From Scatophagus argus (Eukaryota; Chordata; Actinopteri; Scatophagidae): a stretch of DNA of 64,000 nucleotides. Of the stretch, positions 35,741 to 63,663 are shown one piece after another. How positions within the stretch are numbered: position 1 is the stretch's first letter; each line of letters starts with the position of its first letter. The notes under the pieces are model-generated. The model was not told the origin of the DNA. It saw nothing but the letters and a program-made list of their open reading frames with translations, and did no database searches. The position numbers were made by a program, and so were the translations under genes. The stretch covers positions 1,397,001-1,461,000 of the forward strand of contig NC_058496.1 in NCBI RefSeq assembly GCF_020382885.2. The letters are read 5' to 3'.

Positions 35741-36294
35741 AGGGCTCATATCAGGGAAATTTGGATAAGTGGAGACGATTGCGATGGTTTTCGTCTTGCC
35801 CTGATAAGCTGTTGTTCCAAGTTCCTGTAAGAACGTTAGCTAGCTAGACTACACACTACAAATAAATAAAAAGTTCAGCCCACGTGTTTGTGAACTTGTA
35901 CTTAGTTAAGAATAGCAACAAAGGATTTTTTTAAAATTCTATTTACATATGGGGATTAGCAGTTATTAGCTTTAGTCAAGCCACTCGTCTTTTTGTGAAG
36001 TCATCAAAGGCAGGGCACATCAGTGAGCGCTTTTGGAACCAGTATTTATATGCAAAGGGAACAAAGGATGGAAGCCTGTGGGTGAATAAAGGATGTTGAT
36101 ATTTCCATATCTACTGAAACAGATGGAAATACTTTCAACTGTTGTCTCATATACTCGCTTATTCAAAGCATGTTCAATAAGTAACACATGCACACACACA
36201 CAAGAGGCTGAAACCTTTTCCTATTGGCCGTCCACACATGTACACAGCAGTACTGCACTCCAGTACTGCAGCCTGCGCGAGTACGAACCCGCGA

Positions 36295-38519
36295 CGCAAA
36301 GCTCTCGCTGCAGTCTGAGGAACTTTCATTGGGTCCGCTGGTGGGTGGTGTTTCCAAACTACCTTCAAACCACATCCAGTGCCGTGACTGGAGGGGTGCC
36401 AGGCCACATCTGGAGCTCATTGCAGCTGACGCCACACAGCACAAGGAGATGGGGTGTCGGGGGGAAGGCGTGGTGGGGTGGGGGTGTTTTAGTCAGGCTG
36501 TTTAGTGACGAGTTCCTCCTTCCACACAGCTGAGGAGCTGGAACGAGGATGGCCCGCTCTGAGCGCCACATGTCAGTAATAGCAGGGCTTTTCTCAGCCT
36601 GTTTTCACTGCTCGCTGAGCTGACTGGGTAGAAGACGTCCCTGTTCGCTCTCACAACAAAGCACACGATGCTGTTTGAATCGGAGCAGCCACGCCGTCAC
36701 ACCCGCAGCACCTTCCCATTGTTCTCCTGCCAGGTTCCATGTAGCACAATCAAAGCCGACGTCTTGAATTTGCTCGCAGTGAGCGAGGTAATGAAAACCC
36801 TCTGTGTCACGTGGCCAAACCAGAGCAATATTAAAGGGCCTCAGTCTTTTTGAAAATTTCTCATGAGCTGGTTTGAATTTGAGAGCTGCTTTGCCCCTTT
36901 ATGTGGCAACAATCAGAAACGGGCCTTTGTTGGGTGAAAATCAGCAGCTTTGTTAAGAGGAGAAGACATTTTCCACCATTTTCGGTCATTAACTGCACGA
37001 CTTAACTCAGTGCCGTCGGTGCAAACGTTACAACAAGTGATATCTGGAAGGATGAGGTGTGATTTTTAGGCCGAGAGCTTTCTGGAGAGCCTCCTCGTAA
37101 TGCGAAGGCTCCACAAGATGAGGAATTTGGATTCCTGCTCTGTTTAGTGAGATTTATTTGGAAAGCAATGAAACTTCCTGGCCCTGGAACCCACTTCCAC
37201 CATAATGAGCCCAAGTTAAACCAGGACTGCGTGTTATTTTCCTCAGAAATAGAAGGTGGTCTGTGTGCCATGCTTGCGTGGAGTATTTGCAGTCAGAGTT
37301 TGGGGTTTTAAACATTAGCCTGACTGTGGATGAAGACCACAGCTTGTCCGTTCTGTGCATTCGCCCAGGTGACACTTATGTCTAAGCTGTAGAATTAATG
37401 CTGTAGTTCCACACCACAAAGTATGTAACTCTCAACTGTATTCCACTGCAGCAGATGTTAATTCTCTCCATTTTGGTGATATGTGGATGCTTGTTTTCCC
37501 AGATTAAAGGCTCCTTATCTTTCCTGTGTCCACCTGTACAACATTAATGCCACCCTGGCAGAGCCCGACCTGTCTGGGTCGTCCCAGAGTAATCAGGTAA
37601 ATGGCTGGCAGATGGGCGCACACTGAGAAGCGAGGCACCAGACTCTGCAAAGGGGGGAGGCGGCCTCACGTCATCTCATCTGCATGGGGGAGGTAGGATT
37701 GTGGGTGTGGGCTGAGGGGGGGCCATGCGGTAATCAAATCTAGGAGAGCTGCTCCGTGGAGATGCTGCATAATCCAATTTGGGTCCACTCCCACTTCAAA
37801 GCAGCATGTTGTCTGCCGGTTGAAGTGATGTTGCAGATCTTTCGCTCCTGCTCTCCAGGTCGGCGGGTGACGAGAACCAGTCCAGAGTCCAGAGGCTGCA
37901 GCTCAGCTCCGCCAGCCAATCAGCACTGTGACGGTGGGAATGTCAGGCTCATCGGCTGATCCAGGACGGCGTGATACACACGTTTCTGTGGGAGTAATTA
38001 ACACATTTGTTAGCTTTATAGCTGAAAAACACATCATCGCAGATCAGCCAGCCTTTTTAATATTGGATATGGAAGACATGTCAGTGGAATTTGGCTTCCT
38101 GTAGCCACACTTGGACTAAAATGAGACTAAGACATCTGGACAGCGTCAAAACGTCCACGTACGTCAACGTCCCAGCGACCATAATCATGTGAAAGTTTCC
38201 CCAGGAAATTGTGCTCCGTGAACATGCTGTGATTTTTGTGTTATTGTGGCTGCATTTGAGAGGGAAAGTTTAGTTTCCCAGATGTTTTCTTTCTTCCAGA
38301 CACTGGTGGATGGTTGAACTTCTTTTTATTGATTATGGAGATGTAATCTTCTCAAAAGCAGAGCCAGACAAACAACCCATAAGCTGAACCATATGAGTCA
38401 CAGGACAATTAATTAAGCGTTTGGGATCATATATTGAGGTCCCATCATACCAGACTGTTGTTAGAAATCACACTGAGGAACTTTTAATCAGCTGTGTGCG
38501 CCGCTGCAGCTGAGCTCCA
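36295..38519 (-). repeat. Large inverted repeat, right arm (2.2 kb)
   Basis: Reverse complement of 27557-29779. The spacer between the arms is 6,515 bp and contains the whole FGFR1-derived locus. Beyond 38519 the two flanks are unrelated. Confidence 0.97.
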
Positions 38520-38819
38520 AGTTTAGTTTTTCGGAAGAATTTTAGTTTGAAACACTTAAATATCAAATAATATGAAGAGGAGCTGAAGAAACGTCAGTGT
38601 TGATGTTATGTCTAACACGCCTGTGCTGTGTAGCAGAGATATCTACTGAAGTTAGCATGCTAACCAGGATGCTAACCAGCGACTGTTTAGAGGCCCTCAT
38701 AGTTTCAGTGGAGACATGAATACATGAATACTACCAGACAGTTGGCTAAGTCTCACAAGCTCTTTTAGTGTTCAGTCAGATATGGAAACAATAAACACAC
38801 TGGTTTTCCAACATCTTGG

Positions 38820-38868
38820 ACATATAAAAACATAGGGATACGTACAGTATCCCTATGTTTTTATATGT
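38820..38868. repeat. Perfect 22-bp palindrome with 5-nt loop
   Basis: Arms 38820-38841 and 38847-38868 are exact reverse complements around GTACA (left arm ends CATAGGGATAC). It lies 300 bp outside the right arm of the large inverted repeat. Confidence 0.92.
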
Positions 38869-39690
38869 GCTAATGAAAACACACAGTAGAAGTCCCATAA
38901 AACACTGAGCAACACCTTAAAATACATTATTTAAGCTAATTTTCCTTTTGTCACCACAGAATGCTGGTGTTTGGATATTCACTCCTGAGATACCAGCTGA
39001 TTCCTTTATGAGGAGGTAAGTGCTCGGGATCGTGGTGTGAAGAACAGCGAGGGAACTTTGCTTGTGTATTTACATTTTTTATCCATACTTAGCACCACAT
39101 TTCAGAGGGATATGTTCTACTTTCTACTCCACTGCATTGACAGTGTGGTTACTTACCAGGTTCCACGCATAACACGTGAGGCACTTCTATGGTTCAAACT
39201 ATCAAATTCAAATGAGCTCCACGTCATCCAATTTAAACATTAAAATGTTACTTGCAGGTTAATGTTAGAGTGTGAGTAATAGCAACAATATGTAAGTTTT
39301 ATAGTTTTTCATATATGTTACTGATAATTCCTGCTGCATTTATTGGGGATCTAACAAGAGAAAGTGAATATAAAATTCAAAATAATTTTTGATTGGTGTA
39401 TAATCACCTGAAACAGTTACTTTAGAATGCATCTACAGACGGAGCAGCTCACCTTTCACAGAGTCTGTCATGCTTCTACGGTAGCCCAGAATGGACAAAC
39501 CCAACACTGACTCTAGACAGGGGCTTTAGGGTTAGAGGAGGGGTGTGCAGTTGGTTACAAATCTGCAGTGTCACCTCTAGATGCCACTCAGTCCTACATG
39601 GTGGACCTTTAAACCTGCAGTGTAGAGCTTTTGTCTCCCCCTTCTGGCAGTGAGAGTAATTACACAAACACTATTGATATAAAAAAAGAA
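38869..39690. other. Intergenic sequence, no gene seen
   Basis: AT-rich; no exon or recognised repeat. Confidence 0.35.
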
Positions 39691-39957
39691 AGAAAAGAAA
39701 GTGACATATTTTGTCATTGGAGGGAACTCACTCCAACGAAATTTGTGCTCTGCATTTAACCCACCCAAGTGACGTGCACACACACACACAGCAAAACCGG
39801 GGCAGTGGGCGACCGCGTGCAGCGCCCGGGGAGCAGTGGGGGGGTTAGGTACCTTGCTCAAGGGTACCTCAGCTATGGACACCGGTACGGGGAATTGAAC
39901 CAGCGATCCACCGGTTACGGGTCCGACACCCTAACCGCTGATCCACGACTGCCCACT
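39691..39957 (-). mobile_element. tRNA-derived SINE
   Basis: On the - strand it starts GGGCAGTCGTGGATCAGCGG (box A region) followed by GGTTCAATTCC (box B) and ends in a conserved 3' part running to 'aaaatatgtcac'. This is the structure of tRNA-related SINEs of teleosts. Confidence 0.8.
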
Positions 39958-42300
39958 AATGACACCATATGGCCTGTTAGGTCGTGCACGCTGCTTTGCA
40001 CGACGCCACTGAAGTAAAAGGAAATGATATGTATAATAATAATAATAATAATAGGTCATCAGACAAAAACTTTGATCAGCTGGATAACAGTATGATCTGA
40101 ACGTGATGTATATTCCTTGTCATACATGAAGTTTAAAAAGCAGGTGAAGACAAACTCTGATTCTTCAATCAGACAGCGCTGGAAACGTACCGGCGATGAT
40201 TCAGTGTTGATTACTCACAGCTAAAACAATGCAGCTGACACCACATTTGTTAAGAGGGCTTCTACATCACCAGACAACAGCAGCGACAATTCCTCACCCC
40301 TGGAACACAACGCCGGGCTGCACGTGTAATTGAACAAGATGGTTACGCTCCCTCTGTCAGCAGGTGCCCGGCACACACTGGCCCATTCATATGCGCATTC
40401 CTGTCTCTCCACTCGCAGCCCAGCAGGTTCCTCCCCGGCCACTCAGGACAGGGGCTGACGCACACAAAAGGGTCTTCAATCTGCCTCAGACAACAGCCAG
40501 CATAAAGGCCCGGAAAGCCACAACAGCGTTATGTCAAAGAGTAGGCTGGGGGTGGTGAGCCGAGCTTGGGGGGCCCCGTGTAGACCAGGGGCACTGCTGA
40601 CGGATGGATGAGGGCTGGGATGGGGCTACGTAATGGAGGGCCTGTCTGAGGTTTTCATGCATCTAAAAGAGGATATTTGTACTTGCCCAGTGACAATGGA
40701 ATGCAAACACGACTAGCGAGGACAATAAAACACCACCTTGGGGCGATGAAGAAGCTGCTAGGGAAATCATCATGCAAAGCATCCCTGGGGGAGATATTGT
40801 TCACTCTGAGGGTTGCATGACTCTCTGTTTGTTCTCATGCTGATGTGTGGCTCAGCCTGCCTTCGGTTTGCCTTTGCATGAGGCTTTAACAGTGTCCGGC
40901 ACATTTCCTTACGCTGAAAGGAAGCGAGGAGTGATCAGAAATGCCCCACCTCAGCTTAAAACAGATGGAGCTTTTTGTCTGAGCCAACTGACTTTAAAAC
41001 CTACTGGTCCTCAGATCAGTTAACCACCTGAGCATATTTTTAGCATTTCCTCACAGGTGCAACATGACCGCAGTGTGTAAATATTCATCCAAATCACAGG
41101 CTTTGTGCCCCTCACTTTATCGCCGCTCTGTTAAGTCCTGTGGGTGAGCTTGCCTGTGTGTTTGTTGAGCTACTGTGGCATGTACACGTCACAGAGACAA
41201 GTTAATAATTAATGATGGAAGCCTTTTTAAATTAGCCTCACATACACCGAGCTTCGCTCTCCTGTGTGTCCCAGGAAAGAGAAAAATAGAAAGTCTGTCT
41301 CTTCTGTGTCTCTACAAACAACCAAAGACCATCTTTTATTGGCCTGCAATTACTTTTTTATTCTCCCTTGTCTGTTTACCACCCAAAGCCGTCGCTGCTC
41401 TGAAATATCTCTCACCTCCTATCAGCAGAAGGAAGCAATCAGCAACCAAAATGCATAAACAATCACCATATGTTTTGAGTTCTGCCAAGGCCTTCCCGTC
41501 CTGCACTGAAACGATCATTAACAGCTCGATGCACATCTAAACCAAACACCTCATCAGTGACACAAAAAAGAAAAAAGAAAAGTATATAAAATGTCTGCTT
41601 CCATACTGCTGTTGCATTTAAGATCTTCAGTCGCGTTTGGATGCACTGAAGCCGTCAGATGTGGCTGATGGCACATTTAACTCTCACTATTAGTTACCCT
41701 AATAAACATGCTTGCTGTTTCTCTGGTATGAATGTGGTTTTCAGATTCACACTCCATCTGCTGCAAAGTCAGCAGCTCTCTTTGAAGCTGCGAGTTAATT
41801 TAAGCCAAAAGTACATTTGCAAAGCAGTTTAGAAATGTTAAAAGCAAGAGACGTCTGACCAAAGACGGTATGTCCTTTGGCAGCGCTGTTACTCACTATA
41901 ATTAATAGTCAACGTTTTGGGATAGAGCCAGCTAGCTTAGCACAAACATCCATCTAAGGCTTTCCTGGCTTTGTGTAACAATAACGAAATCTGCCTACCA
42001 GCAACTCTGAAGCTCACTAATTAATACTTCATGTCTTGTTTTTGAACACGTTGTTGGGTGTTATGTGTGCTGTGTGGTAACTATAACGGAAATGCAAGCA
42101 GCCAAGTTAGCTTAGCACAAAGACTGGAAACAGGAGTTTTTACTTCCTGGTGTCTATGCTAGTCGCCTGGCAATCTCACGGTGATTACAAAATTTGTTGT
42201 GAAGCCACTGCAGATACTGCAGTCACTAAGGTGAGGTCTTAAACTGTTGTTTACTATACAAAAGCAAAGACAAAATATCCCTTATATGAGCCTTGCTATC
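39958..42300. other. Intergenic sequence with MITE-like remnants
   Basis: No gene seen. Includes a TAA microsatellite at 40032-40052 and GCTAGCTTAGCACAAA-type transposon remnants at about 41900-42160, of the family also seen near 15 kb. Confidence 0.45.
40032..40052. repeat. TAA microsatellite
   Basis: About seven ATA/TAA units. Confidence 0.9.
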
Positions 42301-42360
42301 CTGTTCTGGTGATGTCATTTGGAGCCAGTGGAGCCACGGTATCGAGTTCCCGCCCATACA
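42301..42360 (+). repeat. Dispersed repeat fragment (GGTGATGTCATTTGGAGCCA family)
   Basis: Shares its core exactly with 4577-4596 and, inverted, with the copy near 35.7 kb. Confidence 0.65.
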
Positions 42361-42466
42361 TCCGCCGGAGCCAATCAGGAGCAGCACTCAGCTGTCACAT
42401 TTCATCCCCTTTTTGTAGCATCAGTTTAAAATGTGAATTTTAGGTGGATACAGTATCAACACAGCT

Positions 42467-42778
42467 GAATGAGCCACCGTGGCCTAGAGGTTGGAGAAGC
42501 GGCTTGTGATCGGAAGGTCGCTGGTTTGATTCCCCCCACCGGACGGGCAGGAAAAATTTGAGTGTGGTGGAGTGATCATGTTCCCAGCCCCCATTAGCTG
42601 GCTGATGTGCCCTTGAGCAAGGCACTTAACCCCCCAATATGCTCCCCAGGAGCTTGATGCTGCCCACTGCTCCTGTGTGTGTTTCACTGCATGTTGCATG
42701 TGTGTGTGTTTCAATCAGTGATGGGTTAAATGCAGAGAAATAATTTCTCATCTTGGGATTAATAAAGTAACTTAAATT
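42467..42778 (+). mobile_element. tRNA-derived SINE with A-rich tail
   Basis: Starts with a box-A-like GTGGCCTAGAGGTTGG, followed by box B GGTTTGATTCC. It continues through 'cccttgagcaaggcacttaa' and 'gggttaaatgcagag', and ends GGGATTAATAAAGTAACTTA. This is a full-length copy of a common fish SINE. Confidence 0.85.
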
Positions 42779-43639
42779 AAAAAAGCCTAAGAGGAGCTCA
42801 GTTTAGTGCTTGTGTTACAATCGGTAAGACATTATTTGCTTTCTCATTGGAAGACAGAGCACAAGTATCCTCATTTCTAACGCTGACCTTCTAAATACTG
42901 ACTTTGGATCTCCAGTAAAGCGAACCAAATAATAAAGTCACCTCATCGGACGGTTAACAGCGCGTGGAAGATGAAAGCCGAGCAGACGTTGGAAAACAAA
43001 TGTGTTTCTTTGTCGTGGCCTTCTTTAATCTAACTACCAAGCTGGGGTTCACGTGTCTCTGCAGCCTCGGTCGTCAATCATTTGTCAATTGTGTCATGAA
43101 ATCAAAGACCATATGAGTGCTTCAGATATGAACGATGTGTTTGATCAGACAGAGCAAACTTTTTTGTTTTGTGCTGAGCTGGCAGATACATTTGAATTTC
43201 TGATGCTCTCTGAAATGCTGCCAAAGCATACGATCTTTGCGCCAGCGCAGTAAAGCTGTTTTATGGTTGCCCTGAAGGGGACGTTGATGAAAGTGCTTAC
43301 TTTCTGACAGTGAATTTGTATTCGTGTTGGTTGAAAACAAATTTAGTTGCTTTACATGTCTGCTGTTAAACTTTGTCTTCTTCTCACATGGACCGGCAGC
43401 TTGTGCTGTCTCCGTATTCAGGCAACGTGTCAGGCTTTTAATTTGGAAAGTGAAGTTAGTGTTCAATCAGAGCTAAACCTCTTTGTAAAATACAGAAAGG
43501 ATTGATGTTGTTGTTTTATGTCCATGTGGGGCTTTTCGAAGTGAAGTAAAAGTGTTCGTTTCACGATCATTTGACATTTCTTTTGCACTTTTGTGTGTGT
43601 ATTTCAGGTGTTCGCAGTGAGTATGTGTTGAGTATAAAC
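42779..43639. other. Intergenic sequence upstream of fgfr1a, no gene seen
   Basis: No exon or recognised repeat. Confidence 0.35.
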
Positions 43640-44410
43640 ACGATGGAATGTAACGCAGCAGTACTATAATTATTTCTAATCACAGTATTAGCCGCTGTGT
43701 TGTGTACGTCTCCAATCCCACAATGCAAAGAGCGCGGTGTGGAGAGCTGGTGGAGCTCTGCAGGAGGGGTGCTGTGGATGGCAGGGGGAGCCAGGTTTCC
43801 ACCAGCCCGGCTCAACCTACGTCGAGCTGCAAAGTAACAGCATGAATACTGTGGGACTTCCGGCTGGGTGGCATTCAGAATAATAGCCACACCTTCGTCA
43901 CACACGCCAAACGTCTTTTGGAGCCAAACAAACAAAAAAAAGACAACAACATAAAATTAAACTATGTGATGCACTGAATATGGAGTGAATATACTGTGTC
44001 AAGATGAAGCACTTTTGAAAATCCCTGCCTTCATGATCCTCTCATTAACACACAGACATTCCTGTGTAAACTCGATTTCAACTAAGTCAAACAAGAAGAA
44101 AACATTTTTGTGACTACAGTTTATAGAAACAAAATCACAAAATAACTCTCCGTGTTTTGACTTTCTGTCTTCCATGTTGAATGGCCAAATAGTCAAAAAA
44201 AGTGTTTTAGACGTGAGGAAGCATCAAGTGTTAAAGAATGCGGGCTATACATAATGTTTAACAAGGCACAATTAATTAGTTAGTCATCTATAGTCGTTTC
44301 TGTCCAAAAAAATTATCGAGACAATTGTCCATTTTGCCAAGTGTTATTCACGTTAGCTTTTATTTTAGAACCAGGCACCGGAAGTTGTCTCTCTTACTGC
44401 CGCCATCTTG
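43640..44410 (+). promoter_or_regulatory. fgfr1a: fgfr1a promoter region
   Basis: Contains an ETS-type ACCGGAAGT at 44377-44385 and, 14 bp downstream, GCCGCCATCTTG at 44399-44410, a YY1-type site. The pair is typical of TATA-less vertebrate promoters near the start site. The entire segment has a diverged inverted copy at 33.9-34.65 kb, which supports its extent. Confidence 0.6.
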
Positions 44411-45084
44411 ACGTTGGTCCGGAGGATGCGCATATTCTCAGATTTAAGGGGGGAGGTTTGGAGCAGCCCGGACTCTCTCGTTGTTTAAGCGTTTCTCCGC
44501 CAGGAATGATCCGAAGACTTTCAGGGATTCGTTTGAGTACCCGTCTTTTGTAAAAAATACAGCTCCCAGCGACATCTCGTTTTCGGATATTTTGTTAGGG
44601 CGAGTTGAAGAACTTTAGGACGCAGTTTTCGGAGGTGAGCGGACTTTCCATCGCGGTCGAGACGTTTTGGGATAAAGGGACTACCAGAAAGTAGCCTGCC
44701 GCACGGACTGCACTCGGACTCGCTTAGGTCAGCTAGGTGAGATACAAGGAGCCCGTCGAAAAGGAGAGACGAGAGCCCAACGTTAAAATAAAAAGCTAAC
44801 TTTTCTTCTGTCCGCTCTTTTGATTTTTGGGGGTTTTTCGTCGTGGCGGACGCGCATTCTTCTTCTCCTCCTCAGCCTCACAAGTTTGGCAAAAAAAATG
44901 CGCAGACTTGTTAGCCAAACGCTGATAGCGTGGAGTGAGTGAGCTTCGTTAACGGGCCACACGTTGGAAATCTGGATTTACTGTTGTCCTTTTTTCCCCG
45001 GGACGTTTTTGTGCATCTAATCTCGGCTCAGGAGTCTTGTTATCTGGCCGTCTGTGGCTGCTTCACGGCCCCCCCGGCAGTAAG
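44411..45084 (+). other. fgfr1a: fgfr1a 5' UTR exon 1 (approximate start)
   Basis: G/C-richer sequence ending at CAGTAAG followed by a GTGAGA donor at 45085. The same exon end and donor exist in the inverted copy at 33853. The start is estimated from the ETS/YY1 motifs. Confidence 0.55.
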
Positions 45085-48000
45085 GTGAGATTACTATTCC
45101 TCCACTCTCTGATTCAGCTTCACCTCTCTGCGTGTTTACTGCTGACGGGCTCAGCTTTGATCCCAGCTTTAATGATTTTAGACCTCACTGATGAACATCA
45201 TGTTTTAAGAATTTTGGCTCAAGCGGCTGTTTCACTTCTGACGTTCAACCACCTGTTTTTCTTTGAAAAATGTTTCTTCTGCTCTGTTATTTGTGGCTCT
45301 GTTTGCCTCCGTGTTTTGCTTTCTTTGGGGTGGGGGTGTTTGATGCGTATCAACACCTCCAGGAGGCCCCAAATGTTTCCTGCAGTCCTGTTAAAAACTG
45401 CTCCGGTTTTCTGTCCAGAGTCACAGCAGGCGCCTTTAATCAGATCAGATCATTAACTTGAATCAACTGCCCACATCAGAGTGAAGCCTGGCGGGGTTTT
45501 AAAGTGCACATGATGGCCTTAAACAGCGAGCTTTGGCTTCGTGGGTCCACAGCTTTCTCAGACCTTCTTTGTCGCCCCGTGATTCATGGTTGCAGTAGTG
45601 CTGTCAGTTGTGAAAAACGATCCTCGTCACCTTATCTGTCTGTACTTAATGTGTGCATGTCACGGGCTTAGACCCATCAAACATAACCAGCAGAGATTCT
45701 TTCAAATCAAGGGCCATGAAGGTCCGGGTCTGGACTCGTGTAAACCTCTAAATGTTATGATGGAGAGGAAGAGGGAGAAGATGGACGGCTCAGGTTAGGC
45801 GGCACATCCGCTGGGAGGTCACCAGGAGGAGGAAAGTTTCCCCCCTGAACCACATGAAGGGAAGTGAGTGTTGTGGATCCATCACGAAACGTGCTGTGGA
45901 TTCAGATTCAGGTTCATCTTTAGTCTCTCAGCCGTCACATTGGTAGTTTACTGTAGGACGTGTGTGTTTGTGCTTTAACTGAAATCCAACGCTCTGAGCG
46001 TGTTGGACTCTCGCTCAGGAAACACGTTTGTGTGTACTCTGGATGTACGCGTCAGATGACTTTAGAAGGGTTTTCTTTACATCTGAGCCTCGTCTCATGA
46101 TCCCTCTGCGGCGTGCTGGTGGTGGACCGCTGGCTCAGACGGCGAGGCTCTGATGAAGAGCCCAACAGAGTGTGTTTTTGTGAAAACAGTAGCCTTAGGG
46201 AAACGGTCTGATGCCCCGCACCGTGGACTGGGATGGGGGCTCCAGGATTTGGAAGCTGAGGAATTTTCTGCATGGATGGCAGTGAACAGTAATTATGGTG
46301 CAGGCCGTGTTATGGGTGAGGCCTGTAACCTTTTGTCTTTGTATAATGAGAGAAGCTAAATGTGTCTTTCGTGTTCTAATCTGTTTAGTTTAACCTTTTG
46401 CATTTGCCAGATTTTCAGTCAAGTGTCTCTTAAGAGCTTTAAAAAAAAAAAACAAGTTGGATTTGACCAAACATTTTTGTAATGCAGTAAGAATGTTTAA
46501 ATCCTTTCAGATGCGCGTTTTCTTTTTTAATTTCTGAGCAGCTGCTGTCTATTAGCTGAGTCGCTTTCTGGATTTTCCTCAGAGCGTTTTGATCCTTTTA
46601 GTTTCATGCATTTATGAGCAGGATTGATTCCTGATAAATGTGACCTGCACAGGTCAGACTGTGTTTTCATGCTTTTCAAACATTCACCAACAAGTATTTA
46701 GTAATAAAGACTTTCACAGTGAAGTCAAGTCAGGTGAGTGTACTTGAAGGAGTAATGAAGCAGCAGATCTGTGGATGTGAGTCTTGCAGGTCTTACAGTT
46801 TGAGCTGAGACTTTCTGTCAGCCGGCTTGTCTGACCACCAGTCCAGTTTGAGGTGAACATAAACCATTTGATCCACCTGAACCGGTAACGTTTTAGCTGC
46901 TGATTGGCCACAACAGTGGACTGCAGGTGTGGAGAGCTCACAGGTGTGAGATGCTTCTGTAAAGCACGTCCTGAGGCAGGAAGTTGATACCTCGACACCG
47001 CCTCCCGATCACTACGTCACCACAACAAGATGGCGGTGCACGTATCAGGGGTATTTTGACTTGATTGTACACCGACAGGAAGCGGAGACACGTCGGACAT
47101 CTTTATGTGTCAGCGATTGTAGCAGAGATACACCATAAAAACAAACTCTGTTTCCAAGTCAACTCAAACCTTGTTTGGCGTTCCTGTTCTGTCATTTCTC
47201 ATTGCTTTCTGACCGTTCGGTATGTCTGCAGTGAGTTAACAGTAGATTGGCCCGTTTCAGAATCAGAATTCCTTTATTTATCCCAGAGGGGAAATTCTTT
47301 ATTGTTTTTATTGTAAATTTGTTGCTGCAGCTCTCACAGTATTTACAAGTAAAATCTACACTCAAAATAAATCAATCAGGACATCAAATATGCTTTTCAT
47401 GTACTCCACTTTCTTTAGCTGATACTAATATCTGATATGGTCCAGTAATATGGGCCTGCTAAAGCATTACTCACCCCGGTTCGAGATGAGTGTGTCCTGT
47501 GTGTGAATAAGACATACTGTATGCTTAACTCGTGCTCCCATGGGTGCAGGAGATGACAAAGTGTTGTATCATACTTGGAAGGAACCACTTCCTCCTCTCT
47601 CAGTTATGGCCACTCGTCGTGGTGACGAGGGCGAAGGGAACGCGGTCGGCCGCTCTCGGCGGCTCCTTCCGTGTGCCAACAGAAGCACTTTTCTTGGAGG
47701 CTTCCCAAACTCTGACTCAGTGCTTACAGAGCAGCGATGACCAAGCCTCTCCCCCCCTCCGGGACCCCTCTGACCCGACTCAGCTGCTGCAGCGCTGGAC
47801 TGTTCTTGGAAAGTGAAATTGAATTGGTTTTGGGGGGAACACAGTGACTTTCAGCTCTTGAAGGAAACCACAGCTGCATCTGAACACGACTTTGGGCGGA
47901 AACGTAAACCAGGTTGGGGTTTCTTCGACCCAGACGTGATCCTGCTGCTGCTGCTGTTGTTGTTGTTGTTTTACAGAATGGACTTTGGGACAACTGATTG

Positions 48001-48813
48001 ATTTTTAAAGATTGATGAGGCCTAAAAAAGCCTTAAACCAGCATTTGTTTGACTCTTCCTGGCAGCTCAGGGGAGCAAATGGCTGCAGGGGGGTCATTTT
48101 AGGCTCAGGGACCAAAACCAACTGTTAGGTGATAGATCTCTCAGGGTGGAAATGATGGTCTAGCGGTCTCTCTTTCCCTACAAGGGTGTCACATAACAGG
48201 CTGTAGTTTTTGGTCTTAAACAAATTCCTCAAGGAGGGGGTGGGGGGGTTAGGGGCAAGTGTTAATCTCTGTGGCCAGATGCTGCAGAGGCGATGATGCG
48301 AGCAGATGTTCATGTGAGGGTCACCGTGTTGGAGGGGATGCTAACAGTGGTGCGAGAGCACAATCCTAAGCTTGGTGATGAGTGCAGTAACTTCAGCTAT
48401 GTTGAAGTAAGAAGCGAGCTGGATGTTTCCACTGTTTGTTTGTTCGAGCTATCGGAGCTCTGCACTTTCTTATCTGTGTTTTTGTACAAGCAGGCCTTCA
48501 TGCTACAAGTACCCACCTTGAACCATTTGGACATACAGAATATTCTCTCCTTCTTTGACCACAGAGGAATTTCCATGTCAACAAACATGTAGATTGTAAA
48601 TAAAACATCCACCCTACTGGAGAGTTTATTCTCCCGGTTTGAAGATTTTAAATGTCTTGCATATCAAAGTGGGTTTTCCAGCAGCACTGTCCAAGTGACT
48701 GGTTCTTTCTCACAAACCTGATTCTGACTGCTCGTCTTTTCTTCTCTCTCATTGCTCAAGTGATTGTGCTTTTCATTTGCTTTTATTCTCTTTTTGTTTA
48801 CCTTGAAGTTCAG
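45085..48813 (+). other. fgfr1a intron 1
   Basis: No other gene recognised. Contains a retroposon-tail-like piece at 47262-47310 (CCTTTATTTATCCCAGAGGG) and a fragment of the 35.7-kb repeat family at 46999-47035. Confidence 0.5.
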
Positions 48814-48901
48814 GGCTGTGGATGAGCCGCCGCTGATGCCCCAAAGGTCTGAATGGAGTTCGAGTGGCAGCGGAGCCAGCAGCTGTAGCTCCCTCAGCAG
48901 G

Positions 48902-63591
<14,690 letters not shown>

Positions 63592-63619
63592 TGACAGATG
63601 GGGCTCTGCTACTGACCTG

Positions 63620-63660
<41 letters not shown>
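63620..63660. repeat. CA microsatellite
   Basis: About 20 CA units in the last fgfr1a intron in the window. Confidence 0.95.

Positions 63661-63663
<3 letters not shown>

Noticed and set aside
42467-42560. Functional tRNA gene
   Set aside because: Box A and B are present but no cloverleaf pairing was convincing, and a SINE body and tail follow; it is a retroposed SINE.
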